Source: Archivesica marissinica
Lineage: Eukaryota > Mollusca > Bivalvia > Venerida > Vesicomyidae
Length of the DNA: 64,000 nt
Direction: 5' to 3'
NCBI GenBank assembly: GCA_014843695.1
Contig: CM026390.1
Coordinates: 2,749,213-2,813,212, forward strand
Shown: positions 38,951 to 52,261 of the stretch, one piece after another
How the letters are laid out: the number at the start of each line of letters is the position of its first letter
How positions within the stretch are numbered: position 1 is the first letter of the stretch
The notes under the pieces: model-generated
Databases searched by the model: none
What the model was told of the DNA's origin: nothing
What the model saw: only the letters and a program-made list of their open reading frames with translations
Made by a program: the position numbers and the translations under genes

Positions 38951-39329
38951 CGTTACAGAGTATCGTACATCCGCGTTACAGAGTATCGTACATCCACGTT
39001 ACAGAGTATCGTACATACACGTTACAGAGTATCGTACATACACGTTACAGAGTATCGTACATACACGTTACAGAGTATCGTACATCCACGTTACAGAGTA
39101 TCGTACATCCACGTTACAGAGTATCGTACATACACGTTACAGAGTATCGTACATACACGTTACAGAGTATCGTACATACACGTTACAGAGTATCGTACAT
39201 ACACGTTACAGAGTATCGTACATACACGTTACAGAGTATCGTACATACACGTTACAGAGTATCGTACACGTTACAGAGTATCGTACATCCACGTTACAAA
39301 GTATCGTACATACACGTTACAGAGTATCG
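38951..39329. repeat. 23-bp minisatellite
   Basis: About 16 copies of a 23-bp unit, CGTTACAGAGTATCGTACAT plus ACA (or CCA). Confidence 0.96.
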
Positions 39330-39403
39330 AATATATTTATGAAATAGTTGTAAATCTCTACTGAAACCCTCGTGTAATTCTGGTTTTATACCCAGTACAA
39401 TAC

Positions 39404-42400
39404 ATAACTGTACTGTATAACTGTACAACTGTATAACTGTATAACTATACAACTGTACAACTGTATAACTGTACAACTGTACAACTGTATAACTATACAA
39501 CTGTATAACTGTAGAACTGTACAACTGTATAACTGTATAACTGTACAACTGTACAACTGTATAACTGTACAACTATAACTGTACAACTGTACAACTGTAC
39601 AACTATATAACTATATAACTGTACAACTGTACAACTGTACAACTATAACTGTACAACTATAACTGTACAACTGTACAACTGTACAACTGTATAACTGTAC
39701 AACTGTACAACTGTACAACTGTACAACTGTATAACTCTATAACTGTACAACTGTACAACTGTACAACTGTACAACTGTATAACTGTACAACTGTATAACT
39801 GTACAACTACTGTACAACTGTATAACTATATAACTGTACAACTGTATAACTGTACAACTGTACAACTGTACAACTGTATAACTTTACAACTATAACTGTA
39901 TAACTGTACAACTATAACTGTACAACTGTATAACTGTACAAATGTACAACTGTATAACTGTATAACTGTACAACTACAACTGTACAACTGTATAACTGTA
40001 CAACTGTATAACTGTATAACTGTACAACTATAACTGTACAACTGTATAACTGTACAACTGTACAACTGTATAACTGTACAACTATAACTGTACAACTGTA
40101 CAACTGTATAACTGTACAACTATATAACTGTACAACTGTACAACTGTACAACTGTACAACTGTATAACTCTATAACTCTACAACTGTACAACTGTATAAC
40201 TGTACAACTGTATAACTGTACAACTGTACAACTGTATAACTGTACAACTGTATAACTGTACAACTACTGTACAACTATATAACTGTACAACTGTATAACT
40301 GTACAACTATATAACTGTACAACTGTATAACTGTACAACTATAACTGTACAACTATAACTGTACAACTGTATAACTGTACAAATGTACAACTGTATAACT
40401 GTATAACTGTACAACTACAACTGTACAACTGTATAACTGTACAACTGTATAACTGTACAACTATAACTGTACAACTATAACTGTACAACTATAACTGTAC
40501 AACTGTACAACTGTATAACTGTATAACTGTACAACTATAACTGTACAACTGTATAACTGTACAACTATAACTGTACAACTGTATAACTGTACAACTGTAT
40601 AACTGTACAACTATAACTGTACAACTGTACAACTGTACAACTGTATAACTGTACAACTGTACAACTGTACAACTGTATAACTGTACAACTGTATAACTGT
40701 ACAACTGTACAACTGTACAACTGTACAACTATAACTGTACAACTATACAACTGTATAACTGTACAACTGTACAACTGTACAACTGTACAACTATAACTGT
40801 ACAACTATACAACTGTACAACTGTATAACTGTACAACTGTATAACTGTACAACTATAACTGTACAACTGTATAACTGTACAACTGTACAACTGTATAACT
40901 GTACAACTATAACTGTACAACTGTATAACTGTACAACTGTACAGCTGTATAACTGTACAATTATACAACTGTATAACTGTACAACTATAACTGTACAACT
41001 GTATAACTGTATAACTGTACAACTGTATAACTGTACAACTATACAACTGTACAACTATACAACTGTACAACTGTACAACTATAACTGTACAACTGTATAA
41101 CTGTACAACTGTACAACTATAACTGTACAACTGTATAACTATACAACTATATAACTGTACAACTGTACAACTGTATAACTGTACAACTATAACTGTACAA
41201 CTGTATAACTATAACTGTACAACTGTATAACTGTACAACTATAACTGTACAACTGTATAACTGTACAACTGTACAACTGTATAACTGTACAACTATAACT
41301 GTACAACTGTATAACTGTACAACTGTATAACTATACAACTGTACAACTATAACTGTACAACTGTATAACTGTACAACTGTATAACTGTACAACTACTGTA
41401 CAACTGTATAACTGTACAACTATATAACTGTACAACTGTATAACTGTACAACTATGACTGTATAACTGTACAACTATAACTGTATAACTGTATAACTGTA
41501 CAACTACACAACTGTATAACTGTATAACTGTATAACTGTACAACTGTACAACTGTATAACTGTATAACTGTACAACTATAACTGTATAACTGTATAACTG
41601 TACAACTACACAACTGTATAACTGTATAACTGTATAACTGTATAACTGTACAACTGTACAACTGTATAACTGTATAACTGTACAACTGTATAACTGTATA
41701 ACTGTACAACTATAACTGTACAACTGTACAACTGTATAACTGTACAACTATACAACTGTATAACTGTACAACTATAACTGTACAACTGTACAACTGTATA
41801 ACTGTACAACTATAACTGTACAACTGTATAACTGTACAACTATAACTGTACAACTGTATAACTGTACAACTGTACAACTGTATAACTGTACAACTATAAC
41901 TGTACAACTGTATAACTGTACAACTGTACAGCTGTATAACTGTACAACTATACAACTGTACAACTGTATAACTGTACAACTATAACTGTACAACTGTATA
42001 ACTGTATAACTGTACAACTGTATAACTGTACAACTATACAACTGTACAACTGTACAACTGTATAACTGTACAACTATAACTGTACAACTGTATAACTATA
42101 CAACTATATAACTGTACAACTGTATAACTGTACAACTGTATAACTGTATAACTGTACAACTATAACTGTACAACTGTAACTGTACAACTGTATAACTGTA
42201 CAACTGTATAACTGTACAACTGTATAACTATAACTGTACAACTATAACTGTATAACTATACAACTGTATAACTGTACAACTGTACAACTGTATAACTGTA
42301 CAACTATAACTGTACAACTGTATAACTATACAACTGTATAACTGTACAACTGTATAACTGTACAACTATAACTGTACAACTGTATAACTGTACAACTGTA

Positions 42401-45400
42401 TAACTGTATAACTGTACAACTGTACAACTATAACTGTACAACTGTACAACTATAACTGTACAACTATACAACTGTACAACTATACAACTGTATAACTGTA
42501 CAACTATATAACTGTACAACTGTATAACTATAACTGTACAACTGTATAACTGTACAACTGTATAACTGTACAACTATACAACTGTACAACTGTACAACTA
42601 TAACTGTATAACTGTACAACTGTATAACTGTACAACTGTATAACTATACAACTGTATAACTGTACAACTGTACAACTGTATAACTGTATAACTGTACAAC
42701 TGTATAACTGTACAACTATAACTGTACAACTGTACAACTGTACAACTGTACAACTATACAACTGTATAACTGTACAACTATATAACTGTACAACTATATA
42801 ACTGTACAACTGTACAACTGTACAACTATAACTGTACAACTGTATAACTATACAACTGTAAACTGTACAACTGTATAACTGTACAACTGTATAACTGTAT
42901 AACTGTACAACTATAACTGTACAACTGTATAACTGTACAACTATAACTGTACAATTGTATAACTGTACAACTGTATAACTGTACAACTATAACTGTACAA
43001 CTGTATAACTGTACAACTGTACAGCTGTATAACTGTACAACTGTACAACTGTACAACTGTATAACTGTACAACTATAACTGTACAACTGTATAACTGTAC
43101 AACTGTATAACTGTACAACTATACAACTGTACAACTATACAACTGTACAACTATACAACTGTATAACTGTATAACTGTACAACTGTACAACTGTACAACT
43201 GTACAACTATAACTGTACAACTGTACAACTGTACAACTATAACTGTACAACTGTATAACTATACAACTGTACAACTATAACTGTACAACTGTACAACTGT
43301 ATAACTGTATAACTGTACAACTATAACTGTACAACTGTACAACTGTATAACTATAACTGTACAACTGTACAACTGTACAACTGTACAACTATACAACTAT
43401 AACTGTACAACTGTATAACTGTACAACTGTACAACTGTACAACTGTATAACTGTACAACTGTATAACTATACAACTGTACAACTATAACTGTACAACTTA
43501 TAACTGTACAACTGTACAACTGTATAACTGTACAACTGTATAACTGTATAACTGTACAACTACTGTACAACTGTATAACTGTACAACTATATAACTGTAC
43601 AACTGTATAACTGTACAACTATAACTGTATAACTGTACAACTATGACTGTATAACTGTACAACTATAACTGTACAACTGTATAACTGTACAAATGTACAA
43701 CTGTACAACTACAACTGTACAACTGTATAACTGTATAACTGTATAACTGTACAACTGTATAACTGTATAACTGTACAACTATAACTGTACAACTATAACT
43801 GTACAACTGTACAACTGTATAACTGTACAACTGTATAACTGTACAACTATAGCTGTACAACTGTATAACTGTACAACTGTATAACTGTACAACTGTACAA
43901 CTGTACAACTGTACAACTGTACAACTATACAACTGTACAACTGTATAACTGTACAACTATAACTGTACAACTGTACAACTGTACAACTGTATAACTGTAT
44001 AACTGTACAACTATAACTGTACAACTGTATAACTGTACAACTATAACTGTACAACTGTATAACTGTACAACTGTATAACTGTACAACTATAACTGTACAA
44101 CTGTATAACTGTACAACTGTACGCTGTATAACTGTACAACTATACAACTGTATAACTGTACAACTATAACTGTATAACTGTATAACTGTACAACTGTACA
44201 ACTATACAACTGTATAACTGTATAACTGTATAACTGTACAACTATAACTGTACAACTGTACAACTGTATAACTGTACAACTGTACAACTATAACTGTACA
44301 ACTGTATAACTATACAACTGTATAACTGTACAACTGTACAACTGTATAACTGTATAACTGTACAACTATAACTGTACAACTGTATAACTGTACAACTGTA
44401 TAACTGTACAACTGTATAACTATAACTGTACAACTATAACTGTACAACTGTATAACTGTACAACTGTATAACTGTACAACTGTACAACTGTATAACTGTA
44501 CAACTATAACTGTACAACTGTACAACTGTATAACTGTACAACTGTATAACTGTACAACTGTACAACTGTATAACTGTATAACTGTACAACTGTATACTGT
44601 ACAACTATAACTGTACAACTGTACAACTGTATAACTGTACAACTGTACAACTGTACAACTGTACAACTGTATAACTGTACAACTATAACTGTACAACTGT
44701 ATAACTGTACAACTGTACAACTGTACAACTGTATAACTGTACAACTGTATAACTATACAACTGTACAACTATAACTGTACAACTGTACAACTGTATAACT
44801 GTACAACTGTATAACTGTATAACTGTACAACTACTGTACAACTGTATAACTGTACAACTATATAACTGTACAACTGTATAACTGTACAACTATAACTGTA
44901 TAACTGTACAACTATACTGTATAACTGTACAACTATAACTGTACAACTGTATAACTGTACAACTGTACAACTGTACAACTATAACTGTACAACTGTATAA
45001 CTGTACAACTGTATAACTGTACAACTGTATAACTGTATAACTGTACAACTATAACTGTACAACTATAACTGTACAACTGTACAACTGTATAACTGTACAA
45101 CTGTATAACTGTACAACTATAACTGTACAACTGTATAACTGTACAACTGTATAACTGTACAACTGTACAACTGTACAACTGTACAACTGTACAACTGTAC
45201 AACTGTACAACTGTATAACTGTACAACTGTACAACTATAACTGTACAACTGTACAACTATAACTGTATAACTGTACAACTGTATAACTGTACAACTGTAT
45301 AACTGTACAACTATAACTGTACAACTATAACTGTACAACTGTATAACTGTACAACTATAACTGTACAACTGTATAACTGTACAACTGTATAACTGTATAA

Positions 45401-47087
45401 CTGTACAACTATAACTGTATAACTGTACAACTGTACAACTGTATAACTGTACAACTATACAACTGTATAACTGTACAACTATAACTGTACAACTGTATAA
45501 CTGTATAACTGTACAACTGTATAACTGTACAACTGTACAACTGTACAACTGTAAACTGTATCTACTGTACAACTGTATAACTGTACAACTATAACTGTAC
45601 AACTGTACAACTATACTGTACAACTGTATAACTGTACAACTATAACTGTACAACTGTATAACTATACAACTGTATAACTGTACAACTGTACAACTGTACA
45701 ACTGTATAACTGTACAACTATAATTGTACAACTGTATAACTGTACAACTGTATAACTGTACAACTGTACAACTATAACTGTACAACTGTACAACTATAAC
45801 TGTACAACTATACAACTGTACAACTGTACAACTGTTATACAACTGTATAACTGTACAACTATATAACTGTACAACTGTATAACTATAACTGTACAACTGT
45901 ATAACTGTACAACTGCACAACTGTATAACTGTACAACTATACAACTGTACAACTATAACTGTACAACTGTATAACTGTATAACTGTACAACTGTACAACT
46001 GTATAACTATACAACTGTATAACTGTACAACTGTACAACTGTAACTGTACAACTGTACAACTATACAACTGTATAACTGTACAACTATATAACTGTACAA
46101 CTATATAACTGTACAACTGTATAACTGTACAACTGTATAACTGTATAACTGTACAACTATAACTGTACAACTGTATAACTATAACTGTACAACTGTATAA
46201 CTGTATAACTGTACAACTGTACAACTATACAACTGTACAACTGTATAACTGTACAACTATAGCTGTACAACTGTACAACTGTATAACTGTACAACTGTAT
46301 AACTGTACAACTGTACAACTGTATAACTGTACAACTGTACAACTATAACTGTACAACTGTACAACTATAACTGTACAACTGTACAACTATAACTGTACAA
46401 CTGTACAACTGTACAACTGTATAACTATAACTGTACAACTATAACTGTACAACTGTACAACTATAACTGTACAACTGTACAACTATAACTGTACAACTGT
46501 ATAACTGTACAACTGTATAACTGTATAACTGTATAACTGTACAACTGTACAACTGTATAACTGTACAACTGTACAACTGTACAACTGTACAACTGTACAA
46601 CTGTATAACTGTATAACTGTACAACTGTACAACTGTACAACTTAACTGTATAACTGAATGTACACTGTACAACTGTAACTGTACAACTGTACAACTGTAC
46701 AACTGTATAACTGTATAACTGTACAACTGTATAACTGTACAACTGTATAACTGTACAACTATAACTGTACAACTGTATAACTGTACAACTGTACAACTGT
46801 ATAACTGTACAACTGTACAACTGTACAACTGTACAACTATAACAACTGTATAACTGTACAACTGTACAACTGTATAACTGTACAACTATATAACTGTACA
46901 ACTGTACAACTGTATAACTGTACAACTGTATAACTGTACAACTATAACTGTATAACTGTACAACTGTACAACTGTACAACTGTATAACTGTATAACTGTA
47001 CAACTATAACTGTACAACTGTATAACTGTATAACTGTATAACTGTATAACTGTACAACTGTACAACTGTACAACTGTACAACTGTAT
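39404..47087. repeat. 8-bp satellite array, 7.7 kb
   Basis: Built from two octamers differing by one transition, TGTACAAC and TGTATAAC, in irregular order, about 950 units. A minority are shortened (TATAAC after CAAC), which shifts phase. Long stop-free frames on the minus strand repeat an octapeptide; none is a protein. Confidence 0.98.
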
Positions 47088-47790
47088 GATCTCATTTTGA
47101 TGTATAATTAAAGCATGTCTTATATCTGCTGTTGGAAGTTAGCAGTTTAACTCTACCGTTATATCTTGTATTCAGAATGGCAACTCCACAAACGTTAGCA
47201 GTTTAACTCTACCTTGTAGTTTAACTCTATCTTGTATCCATTCAGAATGGAGTTTTTTTTTAAATATATTGTTTTTTTCTTTGTGTACATTTTTTGTTAT
47301 TATATTGTTATGAAAAAAATTGTTTTACAGTTTTTTAGTAACTAAATGTGATATAAAAACATATTTCTCAGATAAAATGATAAAAAAAACATTTTCAAGA
47401 AATGTTGCATAATTGTTTTATGTTTTTTTTTACCCGCTGTAGACATTTTAAAAATGTTTGTATTTATTTTAATAAATTTTATAGATAATCAAATATACAA
47501 GACCAGTTGCATAGAGAATTATTGGCACATGTTTATGCGAGTTTGGTTATTTCTGGATATAGTTACATTATTTGTTGATTTTATATGTATTAAATGTGCT
47601 ATTACGGTCATGTATCTAGAGCTGTGTAGACTTGTGGCTGCATTTAGAGACATTGTTATATTATTTCATGTCACTTTTATTGGATGTTCTGTCGGATATC
47701 TGCCCACATTTAATAACGGTGGAATCGATAGCCTGTTGTGCCAAGGATGAATCAATAAAAACAGAAGAAACCAATTTAAAAAGGTGCGAA
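47088..47790. other. Unique AT-rich DNA
   Basis: A 98-codon frame (47454-47750) rich in Phe, Ile and Leu is followed by AATAAA at 47754-47759. It has no recognisable domain, and AT-rich DNA gives such compositions by chance. I do not call a gene. Confidence 0.45.
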
Positions 47791-48129
47791 CAGCCCAGAG
47801 TTTAGAACAGCCCAGAGTTTAGAACAGCCCAGAGTTTAGAACAGCCCAGAGTTTACAAACAGCCCAGAGTTTAGAACAGGCCAGAGTCCCAGAGTTTAGA
47901 ACAGCCCAGAGTTTAGAACAGCCCAGAGTTTAGAAACAGCCCAGAGTTTAGAACAGCCCAGAGTCCCAGAGTTTAGAACAGCCCAGAGTTTAGAACAGCC
48001 CAGAGTTTACAAACAGCCCAGAGTTTACAAACAGCCCAGAGTTTAGAACAGGCCAGAGTCTCAGAGTTTAGAACAGCCCAGAGTTTAGAACAGCCCAGAG
48101 TCCCAGAGTTTAGAACAGCCCAGAGTTTA
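47791..48129. repeat. 17-bp minisatellite
   Basis: About 20 copies of CAGCCCAGAGTTTAGAA, with TTTACAAA and AGAGTCCC variants spaced so that a block of about 150 bp seems to be repeated. Confidence 0.95.
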
Positions 48130-48140
48130 CGCCTAGTTGT

Positions 48141-48306
48141 AACAGTAGCTGTTACCATTGTGCCCTTTGGCACGGCTCTTAAATTCCACATTGCCTTTCT
48201 ATCTCCGTCATGTTGATGCATTCCATCAGGAATGTGGCCTCGAGAGAAATTAATCTAACGTTGTAAAAACCTGTTTCGCAATCGAGCTAGAATAAATGTG
48301 TATGAA
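48141..48306 (+). mobile_element. tRNA-derived SINE, family 1, 5'-truncated
   Basis: Contains GTAGCTGTTACCATTGTGCC, TTAAATTCCACATTGCCT, CCATCAGGAATGTGGCCTCG and CCTGTTTCGCAATCGAGCTA. The tRNA-like head is absent; the break falls next to the 17-bp array. Confidence 0.82.
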
Positions 48307-48946
48307 CAAATTAGTGCAATCCAACATACACTAGGTAGCTAGACAAGTGGACAGATTGGCTGCTTAAGGGGGTCGCCTCTTAAAGCAGGGGTGAATACAC
48401 CTGCTAGTAATACATGTATATATGTCTAAAACATGGAACATGTCTAAATATACTGATTTCAGAAAGTGCAAACCATTTCTAGGAAATTTTGAAAATCTTC
48501 AATTCTAAGTTTAAATAGCAACCCGGTTATTCTTGAAATGTTTAAAAATGATAACAATTTCATCAGCTTCTAAAATCCCTTCAGTTTTGATTAACAATTT
48601 TGTCCTTGAAACTTATTTCAAAGTTACATCATTTTAGTTTTACAAGAATATTACTGTATAATTGTAATCAACAATCCGTTTAACTTGAGATAGTTGTTTG
48701 GAGAGAAAATTGAACTGATTACGTGTTGAAGCTGTGTAATTATGTCTCACAAACGTTAAGTTACCGATTAATTGGTAACTACCCTCTGCTATTTATCTGC
48801 AAGGTACTTGTGTAGCCAAGTTGTGAGCGATCTGTATCAGATCAATTAACTATAGCAGTCGAGTGATGTAAAGAAATGATGTCTAGTGATGGAAATAGTT
48901 GAAGCCGGAAGTGTCTGTCATATCATAGAATTTATGCACATCTCAT
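48307..48946. other. Unique DNA, nothing recognised
   Basis: AT-rich, no open frame of note, no repeat or transposon end recognised. Confidence 0.5.
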
Positions 48947-49572
48947 TCCATCTGCTGGTTCTGAGGCATCCAGTGTTCCATCTGCTGGTTCTGGGGCATC
49001 CAGTGTTCCATCTGCTGGTTCTGGGGCATCCAGTGTTCCATCTGCTGGTTCTGGAACATCCAGTTTTTCATCTGCTGGTTCTGGGGCATCCAGTGTTCCA
49101 TCTGCTGGTTCTGAGGCATCCAGTGTTCCATCTGCTGGTTCTGGAACATCCAGTTTTCCATCTGCTGGTTCTGGAACATCCAGTTTTCCATCTGCTGGTT
49201 CTGGAACATCCAGTTTTCCATCTGCTGGTTCTGGGGCATCCAGTGTTCCATCTGCTGGTTCTGGGGCATCCAGTGTTCCATCTGCTGGTTCTGGGGCATC
49301 CAGTGTTCCATCTGCTGGTTCTGGGTCATCCAGTGTTCCATCTGCTGGTTCTGGGGCATCCAGTGTTCCATCTGCTGGTTCTAGGGCATCCAGTTTTCCA
49401 TCTGCTGGTTCTGGAACATCCAGTTTTCCATCTGCTGGTTCTGGAACATCCAGTTTTCCATCTGCTGGTTCTGGAACATCCAGTTTTCTATCTGCTGGTT
49501 CTAGAACATCCAGTTTTCTATCTGCTGGTTCTAGAACATCCAGTTTTCCATCTGTTGGTTCTGAGACATCTA
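48947..49572. repeat. 30-bp minisatellite
   Basis: About 21 copies of a 30-bp unit beginning CATCTGCTGGTTCTGGGGCA. Two variant classes (GGGGCATCCAGTG and GGAACATCCAGTT) form runs. Since 30 is a multiple of 3, both strands stay open; the minus strand would read a decapeptide PEPADGTLDA. Variants change amino acids freely, so selection on a protein is not indicated. Confidence 0.95.
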
Positions 49573-50220
49573 GGAGTCTTCTGAACATATTCTAATTCTA
49601 CCATTAAACACAGTTAATTGGCCACAATGTTACTAGCTGTGTTTAAACAACGCGTTATTGTTTGGTGAATGTCGTCAATCCGTCCCCATCCTTCGACGGT
49701 TTTCAACTTATATACTGCTCATAGCCTCTTCATCTGCTATTTAAGTGGTATTCACACACAATGCTTCTAGTCACTGCTGCTCGATATTGACTGGCAATTG
49801 AGACATTCATCTTAACGTTATTAACCCCCGCGGTTTGGAACACAGATTATTGTATTTGGTTGTGCCTGTCTATGTGTATACAGGATCATTGAATAGGTTT
49901 TTATGAAACTTTGTGGATTGAGGGCCCTGAGGAGGGTAAGTTCAGAACTATCGGTCACCCTCTATAAAGAAATCAATCTATCTGTATAGATATAGTGTAT
50001 TAGAACAAAAGACAGAACACCCATGAGTTCATACAATTACATGAAACATTTTACAATAATACAGACAGTGGTGTATCACAGTCAGACATATATACAGTGA
50101 TACATCTAAATGTCAGACAATACAGCAAGCAAACATCTGGAAATATAAGCCACTATGTTGAAACTGCTACATTTACAAATCAACAGGTCCAGTATGTATA
50201 ATAAATATACAGTCAAGTAT
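49573..50220. other. Unique DNA, nothing recognised
   Basis: No long frame, repeat array or transposon end seen. Confidence 0.5.
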
Positions 50221-50335
50221 ACATCATACCTGACTTACATCATACCTGACTTACATCATACCTGACTTACATCATACCTAACTTGATGTATACCTGACTT
50301 ACATCATACCTGACTTGATGTATACCTGACTGACT
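50221..50335. repeat. 16-bp repeat
   Basis: About seven copies of CATACCTGACTTACAT with variants containing GATGTATACC. Confidence 0.9.
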
Positions 50336-50396
50336 TGCCAGCAATAAATCAAATTTTGGTATAAATGGCGTTAATATTATAGTGATGGTTTTTCGT

Positions 50397-50538
50397 TCGT
50401 AAAAGAACCAGAGGAGACTCTGGAATGTGTATCGGTCTGTATCATTGCACTATCCTCTAAAAATCTAAAATGACATCTCTTCAGGAGGTGTCGCTCGAAT
50501 GGGCAACCGGTAGCGACGATAAATAAACGTAAAACACA
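50397..50538 (+). mobile_element. tRNA-derived SINE, family 2, 5'-truncated
   Basis: Starts at CGTAAAAGAACCAGAGGAGA and runs to the tail GGCAACCGGTAGCGACGATA followed by AATAAACG. The tRNA-like head and first central part are missing, as expected for incomplete reverse transcription. Confidence 0.87.
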
Positions 50539-50583
50539 AGTGAAATTCATCTTCAAGATTGTTACAGAATAGGCATTAGATAG

Positions 50584-50635
50584 AATGTATATATATATAT
50601 ATATATAGAGAGAGGTTGGTCTAGGGGGAAGAATG

Positions 50636-50666
<31 letters not shown>

Positions 50667-50726
50667 GTTGGTCTAGGGGGAAGAATGTATATATATATAT
50701 ATATAGAGAAGAGAGGTTGGTCTAGG
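50584..50726. repeat. (TA)n plus approximately 55-bp repeat, three copies
   Basis: Three copies of a TA run followed by GAGAGAGGTTGGTCTAGGGG and GAAGAATGTAT. The third copy passes into the next array through GGGGGAAGAGATCAG. Confidence 0.92.
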
Positions 50727-51780
50727 GGGAAGAGATCAGTGACGTTGTGTGTGGTGAGAGAGATGTGCATGAAGGGGGGAAGAAATCAGTGACGTTGTGT
50801 GGTGAGAGAGCTGTGCAAGAAGGGGGAAGAAATCGGTGACGTGTGGTGAGAGAGCTGTGCATGAAGGGGAAGAAATCGGTGACGTGTGGTGAGAGAGCTG
50901 TGCATGAAGGAGGAAGAAATCGGTGACGTTGTGTGATGAGAGAGCTGTGCATGAAGGGGGAAGAAATCAGTGACGTGTGGGGAGAGAGCTGTGCATGAAG
51001 GGGGAATAAATCAGTGACGTTGTGTGGTGAGAGAGCTGTGCATAAAGGGGGAAGAAATTGGTGACGTTGTGTGGTGAGAGAGCTGTGCATGAAGGGGGAA
51101 GAAATCAGTGACGTTGTGTGGTGAGAGAGCTGTGCAAGAAGGGGGAAGAAATCAGTGACGTTGTGTGGTGAGAGAGCTGTGCATAAAGGGGGAAGAAATT
51201 GGTGACGTTGTGTGGTGAGAGAGCTGTGCATGAGGGGGAAGAAATCAGTGACGTTGTGTGGTGAGAGAGCTGTGCATGAAGGGGGAAGAAATCAGTGACG
51301 TTGTGTGGTGAGAGAGCTGTGCATGAAGGGGGAAGAAATCAGTGACGTTGTGTGGTGAGAGAGCTGTGCAAGAAGGGGGAAGAAATCGGTGACGTTGTGT
51401 GGTGAGAGAGCTGTGCATGAAGGGGGAAGAAATCAGTGACGTGTGGGGAGAGAGCTGTGCATGAGGGGGAAGAAATCAGTGATGTTGTGTGGTGAGAGAG
51501 CTGTGCATGAAGGGGGAAGAAATCAGTGACGTGTGGTGAGAGAGCTGTGCAAGAAGGGGGAAGAAATCAGTGACGTTGTGTGGTGAGAGAGCTGTGCATG
51601 AAGGGGGAAGAAATCAGTGACGTGTGGTGAGAGAGCTGTGCAAGAAGGGGGAAGAAATCAGTGACGTGTGGTGAGAGAGCTGTGCAAGAAGGGGGAAGAA
51701 ATCAGTGACGTGTGGTGAGAGAGCTGTGCAAGAAGGGGGAAGAAATCAGTGACGTGTGGTGAGAGAGCTGTGCAAGAAGG
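50727..51780. repeat. 43-48 bp minisatellite
   Basis: About 22 copies of a unit beginning GAAGAAATCAGTGACGTTGT and containing GGTGAGAGAGCTGTGCATGA. Two length classes exist because GTTGTGTGG is often shortened to GTGTGG. Confidence 0.95.
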
Positions 51781-52261
51781 ATATATCTATATATCATTGT
51801 AAAATCAGGCATTTGTTCTTGTGTTAAATAGCAGAGCCGGGGTTTGCATCTCTCAGATCACTATATCCCTCTAGTACAAGATGAGCATTGGACACTTCGC
51901 TGTATGTAGGATTCATATATTCATGTGTTATTGTAACATGTTTCAGTGAAACGCACATTACGGCGCGCATTCAAGGCTTCCACCAGTCTCTTTGTATTTT
52001 TATAGCAACTTTGTTTTGTGTATTTATGTTTGTAATTGAGTTTTATTCTACCTCTGTTAAGCTTATACTATTTGTAAATAATTTTCTAAATAAAATGTAA
52101 AAATGTGAATAAAATGTAAAAATGTGAATAAAATGGTCAATTTGTAAGTTTAACTTGTATTTTAAGATGGTTTGTGTAAATTGTGAAGAAAAAATAAATG
52201 AAAAGTGTTAAAGAAAAACTATTTGAAACAAATTGTATCCTAACTGCATCTGTGAATTGTT
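51781..52261. other. Unique AT-rich DNA
   Basis: A 70-codon hydrophobic frame (51888-52100) overlaps AATAAA-rich sequence around 52088-52135 (a duplicated AATAAAATGTAAAAATGTG). It has no known motif; I call no gene. Confidence 0.45.

Noticed and set aside
39826..47095. Dozens of minus-strand frames with an octapeptide repeat
   Set aside because: Direct product of the 8-bp array.
47454..47750. 98-codon hydrophobic frame followed by AATAAA
   Set aside because: AT-rich composition explains Phe/Ile/Leu content; no domain, no homologue I recognise, single frame without splice support.
48932..49588. 218-codon acidic PEPADGTLDA repeat protein on the minus strand
   Set aside because: The 30-bp unit keeps both strands open, and unit variants change amino acids freely (T/K, A/V), not the synonymous pattern of a selected protein.
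51888..52100. 70-codon frame near AATAAA motifs
   Set aside because: Short, AT-rich, no recognisable motif.
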